Shown here one piece after another: positions 1 through 14,213 of a stretch of 64,000 nt of DNA (position 1 is the stretch's first letter; every line of letters begins with the position of its first letter). This DNA comes from Lepidodermella squamata (taxonomy: Eukaryota > Gastrotricha), in the NCBI GenBank assembly GCA_047495785.1, contig JBLDXI010000020.1:1488001-1552000 (forward strand). The letters run 5' to 3'. Both the position numbers and the translations under genes were made by a program. Under the pieces are notes generated by a model. That model was not told where the DNA came from and made no database searches. It saw nothing but the letters and a program-made list of their open reading frames with translations.

Positions 1-1
1 A

Positions 2-1380
2 GCTTGTCGGCGCGCCACAAACCTTTGGGCTGGGATGCCGCAAATGATTTCAAATGGGGCCATTCCGCTAACGTTTGGTGAGGTGAAGTGTTGTACGCTC
101 GGGCTGCCAGTCGAAGCTCCTTGTCCCTATCTCGACCATTTCTCAGAGGTAAGACCATGCCATGAAGGAAGAGGATAGGTCGAAACACTGGACAGATTTC
201 TTGTCAAAACAATGTACTCGTTATACTGGTGATCGTAAGGACCAGCATTTGGATACGGGAAATGATTGTTAACTTGTTCTCTAACCCATTCTGGTAGTAG
301 TATGGGTCCAGTGTCAAAGGTTTTCCTTGGTAGATTTATGTGTGAAACGGTGTACCCTCCACCGCTGGCCATCACCCAACATTTGTAACTGAATCTGATA
401 GGCTTTCCTTTAATGAACATTTTCAAAGAGTTGGCATCAAAATAAACAATCATGCATTCTTCGATCGAAATTTCCGTTGTGAAATAACCAAACTGTTTGG
501 AATTTCAATTTGGTTCCTAATTGTGGGTTGCATCTCATTTGACATAAACTGAGTAGATTCAAGGCCCAGAAATTGACGAATTCAAGTTGGCTTTTTCTAG
601 ACTGGGTATCCCACTCATGAATCTTTACTTCAAGCTTTCGATTCCTAATAAATCGAAACATTTCAACACGCCGAGTACACCCCGCATGATTCACCTTATA
701 TTATGATGAATACTTTATCAAAATAGCCGAGTTGTTTCCAAATTGTTCTGACGTCCTAAATCATCTTAGTTTTTTATTCATTTTCACGTCTTATTTGATT
801 CATTTTGAACTTCGTGCTTCCTAGGAGCTGAATCGGTTGCTACCATATTCGATTGATCTCACTTTCGTCGGCTGCAATTTATCGTCAAGACTTCATGGCA
901 AAAGTTTCCAGTTCGAAATTAACGATAGAAGATTGACATTGAAAATTCACAAGGGATTATATCAAGACTTTCTCGATCATAGCAACAAACCTTCTATTGC
1001 GATAGGTAGCTTGATTCTCTAATTTTCATCAATCGAACGTCTCTGTATTTCAGCTCTGAATGCTGGAATAGGGGTTTGTCCTGAATGGCTGCCAGCTTTG
1101 AGGAAGCTTAAGGTATTTACTCGTAATTTTGACTTCGATTTTCTTTAAATTTCTTTCATTTCAGGCGATCGATTGTCCCTTTTTCGCAACCGATTTTTGC
1201 AAGGAAGCAGTTGATTTTTCTGGTGGATATTTACGCCACCACAAATTGGGACATGTCAAATGCGTAGAGGAGAATCCATTTCAGTCTCCGATCAGGGCCA
1301 TTTTTTGCGATGACGCCACCGACTATCAGCCCGAGGCACGCAGTAACAAATGTGTTTACTCAATTGAATGGCAATCTTAG
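2..1380 (+). CDS. MSS51/ZMYND15-like protein, C-terminal part (gene truncated by window edge)
   Basis: Four exons join in frame: 2-148, 825-1005, 1054-1112 and 1165-1380, giving the last 200 residues of a protein that begins outside the window. The donors are GT (gtaag, gtagc, gtatt) and the acceptors tag/cag. The order of motifs fits the C-terminal domain of the MSS51/ZMYND15/ZMYND17 family: an acidic EELNRLLP segment followed by FVGC, then LTLKIHKGLYQDF, then a PSIAIALNAG strand, then W-P-L and a closing ENPFQSP segment. The MYND zinc finger expected upstream lies outside the window. Yeast Mss51 is a COX1 translation activator, but animal relatives are poorly characterised, so I infer no specific role. 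Intron 1 is unusually long (676 bp) for this region. An AATAAA follows the stop by about 25 nt. Confidence 0.6.
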
Positions 1381-1405
1381 TTTTTTTCTGTTCACAAAAT
1401 TTGAT

Positions 1406-1411
1406 AATAAA
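1406..1411 (+). terminator. Poly(A) signal of the MSS51/ZMYND15-like gene
   Basis: AATAAA 26 nt after the TAG stop at 1378-1380 in an AT-rich stretch. Confidence 0.5.
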
Positions 1412-3600
1412 AATGAAAGGCGTTGGGTGATTACTATACCAGAAAAATCAGGCTGATTGATTCTAAGTGGCCGTTGCCACGTGCCTTGTCTGGGCAGCTT
1501 GCGCCGCGCACGTGACCGACATGAGAAAGCCGCAGAACAAACGTGACAATTAGCGCCGTTATCGTACGATTGGCGGTTCTTTTGAACAGCCGATAAAGTA
1601 ACTTATGGGGCGAGAGATATGGCATGCGAGTGGATGACACCGTCTGGCGGTCGTGTGTCTTATCATTAGCGCGTTGAATTGCGTTATTTTATTGGGCCAT
1701 GTAATGCATCAAGTGGTGATATATCCATGTTGCGCGCGCATGAAGTGCGCGAGACCGAAACTTTTATTAACGAGTGAAATTTAGTGTGAAAAAGTGAGTG
1801 TGTTATTTATTGCAACACGAGTTGAAACGAATCCACATGCGCGCTCGGTCAGCAGAAAGTTCAGCTGAGGGTCGCTGCGTTTAATACATATACGAGCCGC
1901 GCGTATCAGGATCCATCACGTTTACACGAGCGCGCTTAAATAGGCGATTCGATCCGCCAACTTTCTTCTCGTTTCTTCTTCTCCGTCTTGCTCTTCTGCT
2001 CGCAATGTCACAGCAGTTTGCACTTGGCTTTACGTACATCACTGGACTGACCTGTCGGTCCGAGTGCAGACGTACATACAGAGTGATACAATATTATATT
2101 AATAATATCGACCAGCAGTAGCAGCGACAAACGGCGACATGATAATAATAGTAAGCGAGTGAAACGAACGAAACGCCGTCTGTGTTTTATTATCATTACG
2201 TATCAAGCATTGCGTTATATATTACTACACTTCTTTTCGGCGGCCGGCCAAAACGCGGGACAATTGTCGCTGCTGCACGTCCGCACATCGCAGCAGCAGC
2301 AGCAACAGCAACACAGCGCCAACAATTGCGGCGAAGAAGATGATGATGATGATGACCTTGGCTATGGAAATATACTGCTGCTGCTGCTGTGTCTAGCTCG
2401 CCTTACGCCTATGTATTATAGAACATATTCAGCCATTCATTCATTCAATATGTATTTGTTGAGCGAGCGACGTCTGTCGCCGTTGTTTGGTGGAGCTTGC
2501 GCGACAACGAGAACAACGCACCGAGTGACCGCCGCAGCGGCTCGCACCCAATGCCCCACCCTCGTATAGGTAGGCTGTACAAAAATAACACGCCTAGACT
2601 TCTTTACGAGTGTACACTTTCACGTCATCATGCGGCCCTAACAAGCTGCCTGGGCGCGGCTCGTATAGAGTAGGTGCCTATCGGCAATGGATGATGAGGA
2701 TGATGATGATTCGCGCGCTGATGACCGGCCGACCTTGCGAGTGCGATAACACGCACTCGATTGAACTGCCACTGCCCCCCATTGACCGATAGACGAGCTC
2801 GCATACATATATAAAAGCAACGTTAGCTTCATTTGATTCATTTATTGCATAACGCCGTTGCAAGGCCAGTACTGCAGAGCTGAATGAAACGGAAGGGAAC
2901 AACTAACGAACGGATCAACAAAATATATTGCTATTACGCCGCGGCCGTTCTCGGGTTTCCGCGCTGGCAGCTGCTCGCCAGCCAGCCAGCCGGTTGCGTA
3001 ACGAAAAACTTTCGCGCGAAACTTCGCCAACGCAAACAAACAATAACACGAAAACTTATCTCGGACGGCCGGAATGAGTTTATCAGTTTTCCGTAGAAAA
3101 ATGACTCGAACGCGACGAAAAAACTCCACGCAATTTCCCGCGCTGATAAGAATTCAAGAATGGCTGAAGACTACTACAACAGAATTCCGCAGACAGAAAA
3201 AAACTGTCAGTTGCACTTTGCCGCCATTTACACAACCATTATCCGGATGACTAGGCAACACAAGCTGCTGTCGGCACACGTGCCATTTGTTGTGGAAGAA
3301 AAATGAACAAAAAAATCGCTAACGCATTGCGCAGCTGGTCGAGGCGGTTTTGAGGCTGGAAAAAAAACGCGCACGAGCGATGCGGACACGTCGCCAATTA
3401 ATAGTCCGCTGTTGTATATTGCCTCGCCATTTGCGCGCGCACATTTAACCGACCATTTTTTGTTGGCACGGGTTAATACCCATGCCACAACACAGGAATT
3501 TGTGCACTCGAGCCGACGATAAAAATCTGCATGCAGGCAAACCAGAAAAAAATTGATGTTCCAACATGCCGACAGGCAATAAACCAGAAAACAAACCGGG
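1412..3600. other. Non-coding GC/CpG-rich stretch with trinucleotide repeats and a TATA-like motif
   Basis: No convincing gene. The stretch is rich in GCGCGC and CpG compared with its AT-rich right flank. It holds a CAG/CAA run at about 2291-2312, a GAT run at about 2338-2356 and a TATA-like catatataaaagc at about 2807-2819. The longest open frames (for example 2159-2569 +) are low-complexity, contain no recognisable domain and lack clean splice context. It lies between a + gene ending at 1380 and a - gene whose 3' end probably lies near 3620, so a promoter-like composition here is unexpected. Confidence 0.4.
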
Positions 3601-6243
3601 AATCACACAATGATGCAAGTGTTTATTTCATGAAATAGCCAAATTAGGTAAATTAATTGATAACTGTAATATAGTTGAAATTTATATTCATGTATAATAA
3701 TAATTATTTTCAATATAATCGTAGATATATCATCATTATCATCATCTCTGCTGACGCTACTCCAGTAAGGTAGTTAGGATGCCTTTTTGGTAGAAAAGAA
3801 AATAAAACGTAGAGCGCAACACTGAAGAGAAGAACATTTGGTCGACTCGAATACCAGTCAGAAGAAAAAAATCGCCTGAATCTGAGCAATTACCAAAAAA
3901 ATGAATCAAGTGCTCCTAAGAGAACCTTAATCAGTTGACATGCTTTGTGCTTGATTATTCCGTTATAAAAAAGCCAGCATCAAAACGTTACGAGGTAAAA
4001 TCGAAGTCGATACAAGGCGATGTAGAAAAATTCGTGAGCTCGAAGGCCGCGGAATCCGGCAGGAGACTAGACAACGCAATTCATGAGACGGCAGAGCGAT
4101 GAGAGAAGCCGCCGAGCACTTCGCACCACCACGGACATTTCCACATCTCAATTCCAGAAACAAACCAGGTCAGCAGGTTTACAGTAGTATTAGTAGTAGT
4201 AGTAGAATAAAAGAATGCGCTCTTTTTGTTCACAAAACGATTGTTGCAAGAAGATTATGAGAAGTATAGTTGACTTCCTGATAGAAATTCTCTGTGAATA
4301 TAGGCATCTGATATCTAAACTAAAATTTGCTCTGATAGTTAGTCATTTCATCTGATGTTAACAAAATACAGACGCACGCGTTACACTGATGTGTTGTTTG
4401 GTTGAAAAAAATCATGAAACTAAGAATATAGATATATTTATATGTAACAGCGAGAATAATATTAGTAATCATCATATCGATAAGCTATCAAAAATCACTT
4501 TCATCATAATCATCATCGATTGTATTTTCGGCGTCCACAACAGTATAATAGCGATTTTTTAAACAATAATATTGCATCTCAATATTTTTTCCTTCGCCAA
4601 GATATATGTACACGTTTGTTCAGTTTTCTTTCCTTGCAATTAGAACAATTTTTCTCATTAAAACCGGAAGAATGATAATGAAATGTGATTAAGAGATAAA
4701 AAATCGTAGCTTTTTTTAACCGTAGTTTGTTACAACTACGCGTGAGCAAATCAGTTTTGAAGAGCCTAAAATTTGACCAAAAGCTCAACATCGATTCGAA
4801 CGAGAGTCGGAGAAGTTTTTATAGTGAATTTCTATTTAAAATGGGATTCTATTCCGATTCAATATGTACAACACTGGGAACGCTGAAACCACGACAAAGA
4901 GAAATAGGGGACAAGTTAGTTTTTGTTAGGTAGAGAAACGTTTCATAATAATTAATAATTCGATTTTAAAACGCCGTTTTCATATCAGTTTGTTTTAGAG
5001 GCGCTTTTTCAATAGATATTTCTGTTTCAATAATAATAATAATAAGAATAATAGATTTTCCTCTGAACCATCATCATATCTAAATATATTTTGTTGATGC
5101 AAATATATGTTGAAAAATTCGAAGAATTTGGTGCATAAACTTGGAGCGTGTTGAAATTTAACATCATCATTTTCTGTAATAATAATATAGATTTAGTCAT
5201 CTTCAATTTCGTCTTCAAGGCGCGTTTGATAGATATTATAAGATAAAATAACAAACGAAGAAACAAGAACTCTATTTGGTAGCATCTCCTTTTTACGCAG
5301 GCAAATCTTTTCATCATCACGCTGGAGAATGATCAGGTTCCCCATTCAACACTTATAGATAAAATGCTGTTAACTTTGCAATATAGATATAGGTAAAATA
5401 GTGATTAATATAGCTCTTATAACATTCATCGTATAATATAACACTTTCTTGTGAAAAAAACAACAAAAACTGCATCATCGTGTGAAGAACTTATCGAAAT
5501 ATAGAAGAAATTATCCAACTATGTTGTTGTTATTAAATGAAATAATGTACATTTTTCTTCTCCTCGAATATATAATGGCATTCTTCCTCGCATCATCATC
5601 AAATGCCAGGTATTTTATCTAAAATAGCATGTCGATTGGCGTAAATATATCATATAATTCATCATTTTAACAATTGAGATAGCCTTACGTTATATTACAC
5701 AAACACACAGACGGTTTTGTATCATCGATAAGATCTACCACATGCGTTTGTTTGGTCGTCACAAGAAAGTCGAACTATATTAATTTGTACCATCAAAATA
5801 GTAGCCTTGCATCTGAATCAAGATCGTAACATAGCGAGATTTCAACGATCTGATCTCTATGATCGAAATAGGAGGTAGGCAAGGTGCTTGAATAGATTTG
5901 ATGGGTTCTGAAACATAGTCGCCCGCACATAGATATTATTCATCAGTTTTCAGGCAATAATGACAAAATTTTTCAAAGAAAACAAGACGTAAAATTGAAA
6001 CTATATTATAAATGATATATGTACATCCACTCAGCCCGATAGCGATCAGGCGGTGAATCCAACAAGGAAAAAGAAGTTATACTAAATAATATTTTCATTA
6101 AAACTGTAAGGAACGTGATTCCATAAAAAGTAAGACATCTCGGCGTCAATAATAAGACAAGTCACCACAGGCTGCTGTAATGAAATCGAGACTGAAGATT
6201 GAGCAAGGCTTTTGTCACAGTTAATGAATTGCGCTGCAAGACT
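3601..6243 (-). other. AT-rich stretch, probable long 3'UTR of MEX3
   Basis: No gene is seen on either strand. Composition changes sharply near 3600 from GC-rich to AT-rich, with many TCATCATC, AATAAT and TATATA runs, including AAT repeats near 5031-5046 and TAG repeats near 4190-4205. A minus-strand AATAAA (tttatt on +) at about 3622 would end a 2.6 kb 3'UTR of the MEX3 gene whose stop is at 6244. Long 3'UTRs are common in MEX3 genes. The extent is inference from composition only. Confidence 0.4.
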
Positions 6244-8012
6244 TCAGACAGCCAATTGTTGGTGATGGACGTTGTTGAAGCCATTGCCAATGCCTGGTGG
6301 CAGGTGATGACAGCGAGGGCATCTGACTTCGCCAGGCTCGGTAGTGGTGTGGCAATCCCGACAAACGGCGATCGAATGGTTGCAGTTGAGCACAAGTGGA
6401 ACAAGCGGGTCCATCACAGGATCAAAATCGCTCGACATGCAAATAGCGCATGGAGCCGGCGGTGATCGTTTCAGAATGGCCGAAATTGGAACTGTAGGAG
6501 GGCCTGAAAAAAATAAGTTAAATTCAAGAAAGAGAACACGGCGCTAGCAACAAACCATTGAACTTCTGAGGAATCGCACCATTGGGCTTCTGGGGTGTTG
6601 CTTCGAGAGCATTCTCCAACATACCGGCAACGGTGGCTGGGATAGGCGAAAATCCAGCGTTGGCGAACATCATGCTCGAAGTAGTGGTACCACACTCTGA
6701 GCCAGTTGTCGCCGTACCATTGGCAAGATGGAATGGATCTGAAACAAATCGTCGAGCGCCCAGATGGCTGCTAGAACCATCAGCCGCAATATCCGCCTGA
6801 TAACGCAAACCGCCAGGCGCCGCTCCCAAGCTGTTACTGCGATGTGGGTAGAATGCATTTTCACCTGACAGTAGTCCTTGACCACCAATCGGACCAAGGC
6901 CGCTCGAGTTGCCCCACATGGAAGATGAGGATGAATAAGTCCCAGACTGAAGACCATCATCATACGAGTTGCCGCCAGTGCCATTAACTCGAGGCGAGTT
7001 CTGCTGATAGTTGCCAAAACCACTGCCACTGTTGCCAAAGCCAGCTTCCCCAAGGACACCTTTGGAATAATTGCCCCCATGGTAACTACCGTTGCTGCTG
7101 CTGTAGTGACCACTTGAGCCGTAGTCATCATTGTGGTGGTGAAGGCAGTTGAGAAGGGATTCTGAAAGATGGCTGTCTCCGCCCATTCCCTTCGCCAAAG
7201 AGCCAGTGGATGATGACAGGAGGGACGCAGTATCGGAGCCAGAACCACCACTAATGATTTGTACGTCAGAATCTGCAAGACCGTTTCCAGTGCGAGATTT
7301 GATGTGAGTTTCGATTTTCTCACGCGCCTTCTCGACGTTGTCGCGGGTACCAGTGATCTCAAAGATAGGCTCTTTATCCCGGGAGGGAGTCACAATGTAT
7401 GTATGAGTGGTTTGCTGAATATTCTTGATGGTCGCACCCTTCGGGCCAACTACCAAGCCAACGACGCGATAGGGCACACGTACTTGGATTGTGACATGAT
7501 CAGTGGAAGTCATGCCGTTGTGTGTGGGTGCGCTACCAGTGATCAAACCTGCATTAGCATTCGCCCGGCGCGAGGCTCGAATCTGAGTGAAATGATCAGC
7601 GGCAGCTAGGATTTCCCTCTTCGCCGCTGTAACGTCTTCCTTGCGACCGGTGACGATGAAAACTGGTTCTTCGCCTCGCACAGGCGTCTTAATGTATGTA
7701 TTGGTCTTCGCGCGCAATGCTTTGATCTTGCAACCTATACACAGAGTGTTTAAAGGTAACACAGGCATGCAGAAATGAAAACAAACCTTGTCTGCCAACA
7801 ATTTCAGCGACATGCTCCGAGCTTGGAACTCGAACACATTCAGTGGTATTCTGGCTCTTCTTCTTCGCCAAGTCCAAATCTACAGCGGCAACGTTGTCAT
7901 CCATGCCAAGCCGTTGAATATCGATGGCCAATTGATAAGCGTGCATGTCCTCGGGTATGTATCCCAAAGAATTGGCATCGGATATATCGTTCGAATAATA
8001 CGATGCAGGCAT
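6244..8012 (-). CDS. mex3: MEX3 RNA-binding E3 ubiquitin ligase (two KH domains and a C-terminal RING)
   Basis: Three exons on the minus strand, 8012-7787, 7734-6556 and 6503-6244, join to 554 residues. KH1 lies at about residues 60-125, with [19 protein letters not shown] and a GRQG loop that spans the first splice junction. KH2 lies at about 155-222, with [19 protein letters not shown]. Both are near-identical to vertebrate MEX3 proteins. A long Gly/Ser-rich linker leads to a RING at about 487-531 (CAIC ... CNH ... CRDC ... CPRC). MEX3 proteins bind AU-containing elements in 3'UTRs to repress or destabilise mRNA, and the RING supplies ubiquitin ligase activity. C. elegans MEX-3 lacks this RING, so the gene is of the general bilaterian type. 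The start at 8012 follows an ...cccaag acceptor by about 15 nt. Identification is very secure. Confidence 0.96.
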
Positions 8013-9841
8013 GTTAAATGTCAGATATCTTGGGAATTTCGTATAAAATGTTCACGTTCTAGAAAATACCAAAAGACGCTGTGTAACCAATTGATAGGAA
8101 ACAAACACAACAACAGCTAACAGTGAAAACTACCAATTTTCGCGGGTTTAAAGTCTATTAAACTATATCTGGTAATGGACATTAAAGAATCTCGATATCT
8201 CGAAAATTCGGTTACCTATCACTCGCTAAGCGAAAGAAGCACTGCATAACACTTCAATGAATAACGTCGACTCTGTAATAACCGCCATGCCGAAATTGGC
8301 GCGAACATTTCAATTTCGGCCGCACAAACCAAAATTATATTTTTATAAATTCATTGTTAATTAAAATACTGGTATTGTTTTTAAATATTGAATTGCAAAA
8401 TTGTTTTAAGCAGCCGCAGTAAAATTTTGCCGCTCGGAAAAAGTCGCCAGCTTGCTCCTTTTCCCTTCTGTTTCCAAGCTCATGCTCATCGTTGCTCTTG
8501 TCCCAAATCTCATTTCGATACTGCACACGAGTTCGCGACTAATAACATCCTCTAAATCAATTGAATATCGTTTTATTGTTATTCAATGACCATTTTTCAT
8601 TTTTGTGAGATGAAAGGTTAAACGTCAGCTTAGAAACGAAACTGGCTTGGTTCCTGCCGGAATATGCCACGTAGATATCTATCATATAGCTGTTAATTGT
8701 GAGCCGTCGCCGGGAAAAAATTCGAGCTTCTATTTTTCTGCAATATTTTTAACATGTTCTATTGATGTAGAAATGGTTTCAGTTCTTTCAAGTTGCTTCA
8801 TGAATTCTTCGAAGTTGAACAGAGTTGTAATATAGGTAGTTTTCACTTTGAGTAAACGTGTGTTGAATTGCAGTGTGAGAAACTAGCACGATGCGCTACG
8901 GTGTATTGTTGGCTTTACCAGACACGACGGCGATGATCAAGAGGTGGATGAGTTCGCCCTAAATGCTAATCGGTTCAGCATGCAGTGGGCTCTATGGAAT
9001 CTCCATCTTCGAGGGCCCCAACAATTGTTGGTTGCTACAATTCAATGGCTCGATATACCTCCCTGAGGGCCGGACCTAGTCGGACCACTGTCGCAGGATT
9101 TCGTACCTAATTGAAAAACTTCTCTGCCGCTTTCGTGGAAATTACATTTAACTTGAACCAAATAATTCGAGCGGAGCCAGCAAATTTTGAGATTTTTCCA
9201 CTTAAAATAGTCCCAAATCATCCTCTTAAACATGACCAAAATATTAATTTCCTTTTGCCCTTTGCGTTAAATTTTGGTTAACATGCATGAAAATATACTC
9301 ATTTAACTCATATCCCGACTATCACAATTCGTTAAGTGCATTATTTGATTGATCATTTGATATTTGAAATGTGCATTCCACTGCCGAGATTTGCAAGCTT
9401 CGGTCAGTGAATTTTTTCAAAAGTTTGGTCCAAAAGCTTCAGCAAAGGCCGCACAACATATCATTATGGGGGTTTCACAAATCCAAAGGGTCCCCCTGTG
9501 GAATTTTCCAACAACAGATAATGTGGAGACCTGAGGAGTTTTCTCTGAGGACCAGAAAATCGCGGGCCCCAAGGCATTTGCCTTGTTTGCCTATAGTAAA
9601 ATCCGGCACTGGTCACTGGTAACAGGCAAAAAAGTATTTACGCATCACATTCTTGCTTTGCTAAAGCGTAACAATTTATTGGCGATAACCAGTTTTTTGG
9701 AGTACAAACGGTTGATGAAATTGAGCGCTATAAGTTTATTTCCGACGTTTCGGTTATTGGCTTATTTATTCGGTTATTTATTGGCGGAGGCAGAATTATT
9801 CATTTTCACCGACTACTCACGAAATTTATAACTGAACTAAT
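8013..9841. other. Intergenic region upstream of MEX3 with fragments of dispersed repeats
   Basis: Contains the MEX3 promoter side and no gene I can support. The stretch at about 9470-9570 (aaatccaaagggtccccct and later gaaaatcgcgggcccc) resembles the reverse complement of 41570-41640, so it is probably an old dispersed repeat. Around 9660-9790 there are short irregular repeats of ttattcggttattta type. Confidence 0.4.
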
Positions 9842-10157
9842 TACCGTCAACTGGGGTGACTTTGGCGTACCAAAAATCAAAGATGGTAAGGTAAATACCC
9901 CGCGAGTGGGGTACTGTTGGATAGCCTAGAGGAAATGCAGTCTGAAAATGGCATACGATTTATCAGACGGCTTCAGTTGGGCAGTCACCAAAGTTTTAAT
10001 AAAAATATCAACTTTTCGAAATTTTCCCATAACTTCACCTGCTATTATATGGCCTTAGATGGGTTGCATTGATGTGCATTGTACACATCCAGGCTGACCA
10101 TTGATTTTTGGTACGTCAAAGTCACCCCACTGCCCAAAGTCACCCCAGTTGACGGTA
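9842..10157. mobile_element. MITE-like element with terminal inverted repeats, TA target site
   Basis: The left end reads TA-ccgtcaactggggtgactt and the right end is its reverse complement, aagtcaccccagttgacgg-TA. The element is about 316 bp and each end sits at a TA dinucleotide, the target duplication of Tc1/mariner/pogo-type elements. Subterminal sequence (cgtaccaaaaatca) is also inverted between the two ends. It has no transposase frame, so it would be non-autonomous. A shorter relative lies at 43410-43499. Confidence 0.7.
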
Positions 10158-10282
10158 TAGGTTGCAGTTTTGAAGTACACATCACCTCCACTTTTGTCTT
10201 TCGTTGACGTACGTCTCCTGTAAATTACTCCCTTGTAAAAGATAGAACTAACACTTTCCAAGCCGAAGATTTATATTATGAT

Positions 10283-11218
10283 TTATTTCAAATTAATTCG
10301 GTAGGCCTTGAAATGATGATTCAGACCATCGATGAGATGCAGGTGAAATAAACTCTGAATAGCACCGGCAAGATAGTTCGGCTTTACAAAATAAACCGAT
10401 CTTGCTCTCGAATGGACAAGCGCCATGGCACACATAGCACAAGGCTCGCAATCCAAGAACACATCCAAATTGTTGCACAAATATTGGACATCATTCGAAT
10501 TTGTTTCTCGATTAGCTAAACAAATTTTTGCCCATTTAGCGATCAGCCTCAGAACAACATGAGCATGCGGCTTCATCACGCACTGTGACTTGCAAGTCGC
10601 CTCGCACAGAATATCCTGGTCTCTAAATATAACAGCTGAAGTGCAGCAACAAGACGAGCCGTGGCATACTTTATCGGCTTCAGTGTTTATGAGGGTGTTG
10701 AAGAACGACTCATCGTCAGCTAAAATCAAAGATTCATGTAGACTGGCTTCAACGTCCGGATCTTCTCGAAAGCCTCCCAAAGACCAAATTTTCAAATAAT
10801 CGTCGTATTGCTGTCGAGTGAGCGGCCGCTGTGTCGGCAGAGCGACGAGAGAAAAACGGCAGAAACCTTCTGCCATCATCTTGTGACCCAGCGAAAGCAT
10901 TTTTAACCGATAGCGTTCATCCACCCCGTCATTTTCGAGTAGCGGGGAGCCATTGAAACTCGCGTTTGGCTTCTCAGCCTCCAACTTGTTTGCATCGCAA
11001 ATAAGGATGTCAAAGTTGCCAGTCACGATGTTCTTCCGGACTCTCTTGTAAAACTTCATGGTTTCCATGGGCCATTCAGCTGTCACACTGAGAACTAATT
11101 TAGAAACAAGTTTCCCTTGCTCAGATTTGACATGGCCAACCAAAACAAAAGCGAAGTCAGTAATAACTGGCGAATATCTTCGGTGTATTACTGGGCTTAT
11201 TGATTTAACCTTACTCAT
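10283..11218 (-). CDS. ADAT3: ADAT3, inactive scaffold subunit of the tRNA wobble adenosine deaminase
   Basis: A single exon of 311 residues. The C-terminal cytidine/adenosine deaminase fold is clear: a zinc-binding histidine in PHAHVVLRLI, then EPCAMCAMALVHSR with the PCxxC zinc ligands, then a conserved LNHHFKAYR tail. In catalytically active deaminases the residue two after the zinc histidine is glutamate. Here it is valine (HVV), as in other ADAT3 proteins (HAV), so this subunit should pair with a catalytic ADAT2 to make inosine at position 34 of tRNAs. It starts 132 nt after the stop of the paraplegin gene on the same strand, with an AG acceptor 13 nt before the ATG. The TAA stop overlaps an AATAAA signal. 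Confidence 0.92.
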   Translation of the reverse strand: MSKVKSISPVIHRRYSPVITDFAFVLVGHVKSEQGKLVSKLVLSVTAEWPMETMKFYKRVRKNIVTGNFDILICDANKLEAEKPNASFNGSPLLENDGVDERYRLKMLSLGHKMMAEGFCRFSLVALPTQRPLTRQQYDDYLKIWSLGGFREDPDVEASLHESLILADDESFFNTLINTEADKVCHGSSCCCTSAVIFRDQDILCEATCKSQCVMKPHAHVVLRLIAKWAKICLANRETNSNDVQYLCNNLDVFLDCEPCAMCAMALVHSRARSVYFVKPNYLAGAIQSLFHLHLIDGLNHHFKAYRINLK

Positions 11219-11231
11219 TAAAACGCTTGTT

Positions 11232-11240
11232 CTACTTGAG
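11232..11240 (-). promoter_or_regulatory. Putative (trans-)splice acceptor before ADAT3
   Basis: On the minus strand cattctcaagtag ends 13 nt before the ADAT3 ATG. It lies about 45 nt after the AATAAA (11285-11290) of the upstream paraplegin gene. This is the spacing expected between a poly(A) site and a downstream trans-splice site in an operon. Inferred, not proven. Confidence 0.45.
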
Positions 11241-11284
11241 AATGATAAACATTAAAAAGACGATGGATTGAATTCAATTGTCAT

Positions 11285-11290
11285 TTTATT
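11285..11290 (-). terminator. Poly(A) signal of the paraplegin gene
   Basis: AATAAA on the minus strand, 60 nt after the TGA stop at 11351. Confidence 0.5.
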
Positions 11291-11350
11291 CGTGGGTACA
11301 AAAATTGGCTTGGCCTAATAATAACAAATTAGTAGTTGGAAGAGACGTGT

Positions 11351-14213
<2,863 letters not shown>

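Noticed and set aside
2159-2569. 136-codon plus-strand frame with polyQ and polyD
   Set aside because: Made of trinucleotide repeats in a GC-rich non-coding stretch; no domain, poor start.
6670-7362. 230-codon minus-strand open frame inside MEX3
   Set aside because: It overlaps the proven MEX3 frame (KH and linker regions) in another phase and has no domain; a shadow of Gly/Ser-rich coding sequence.
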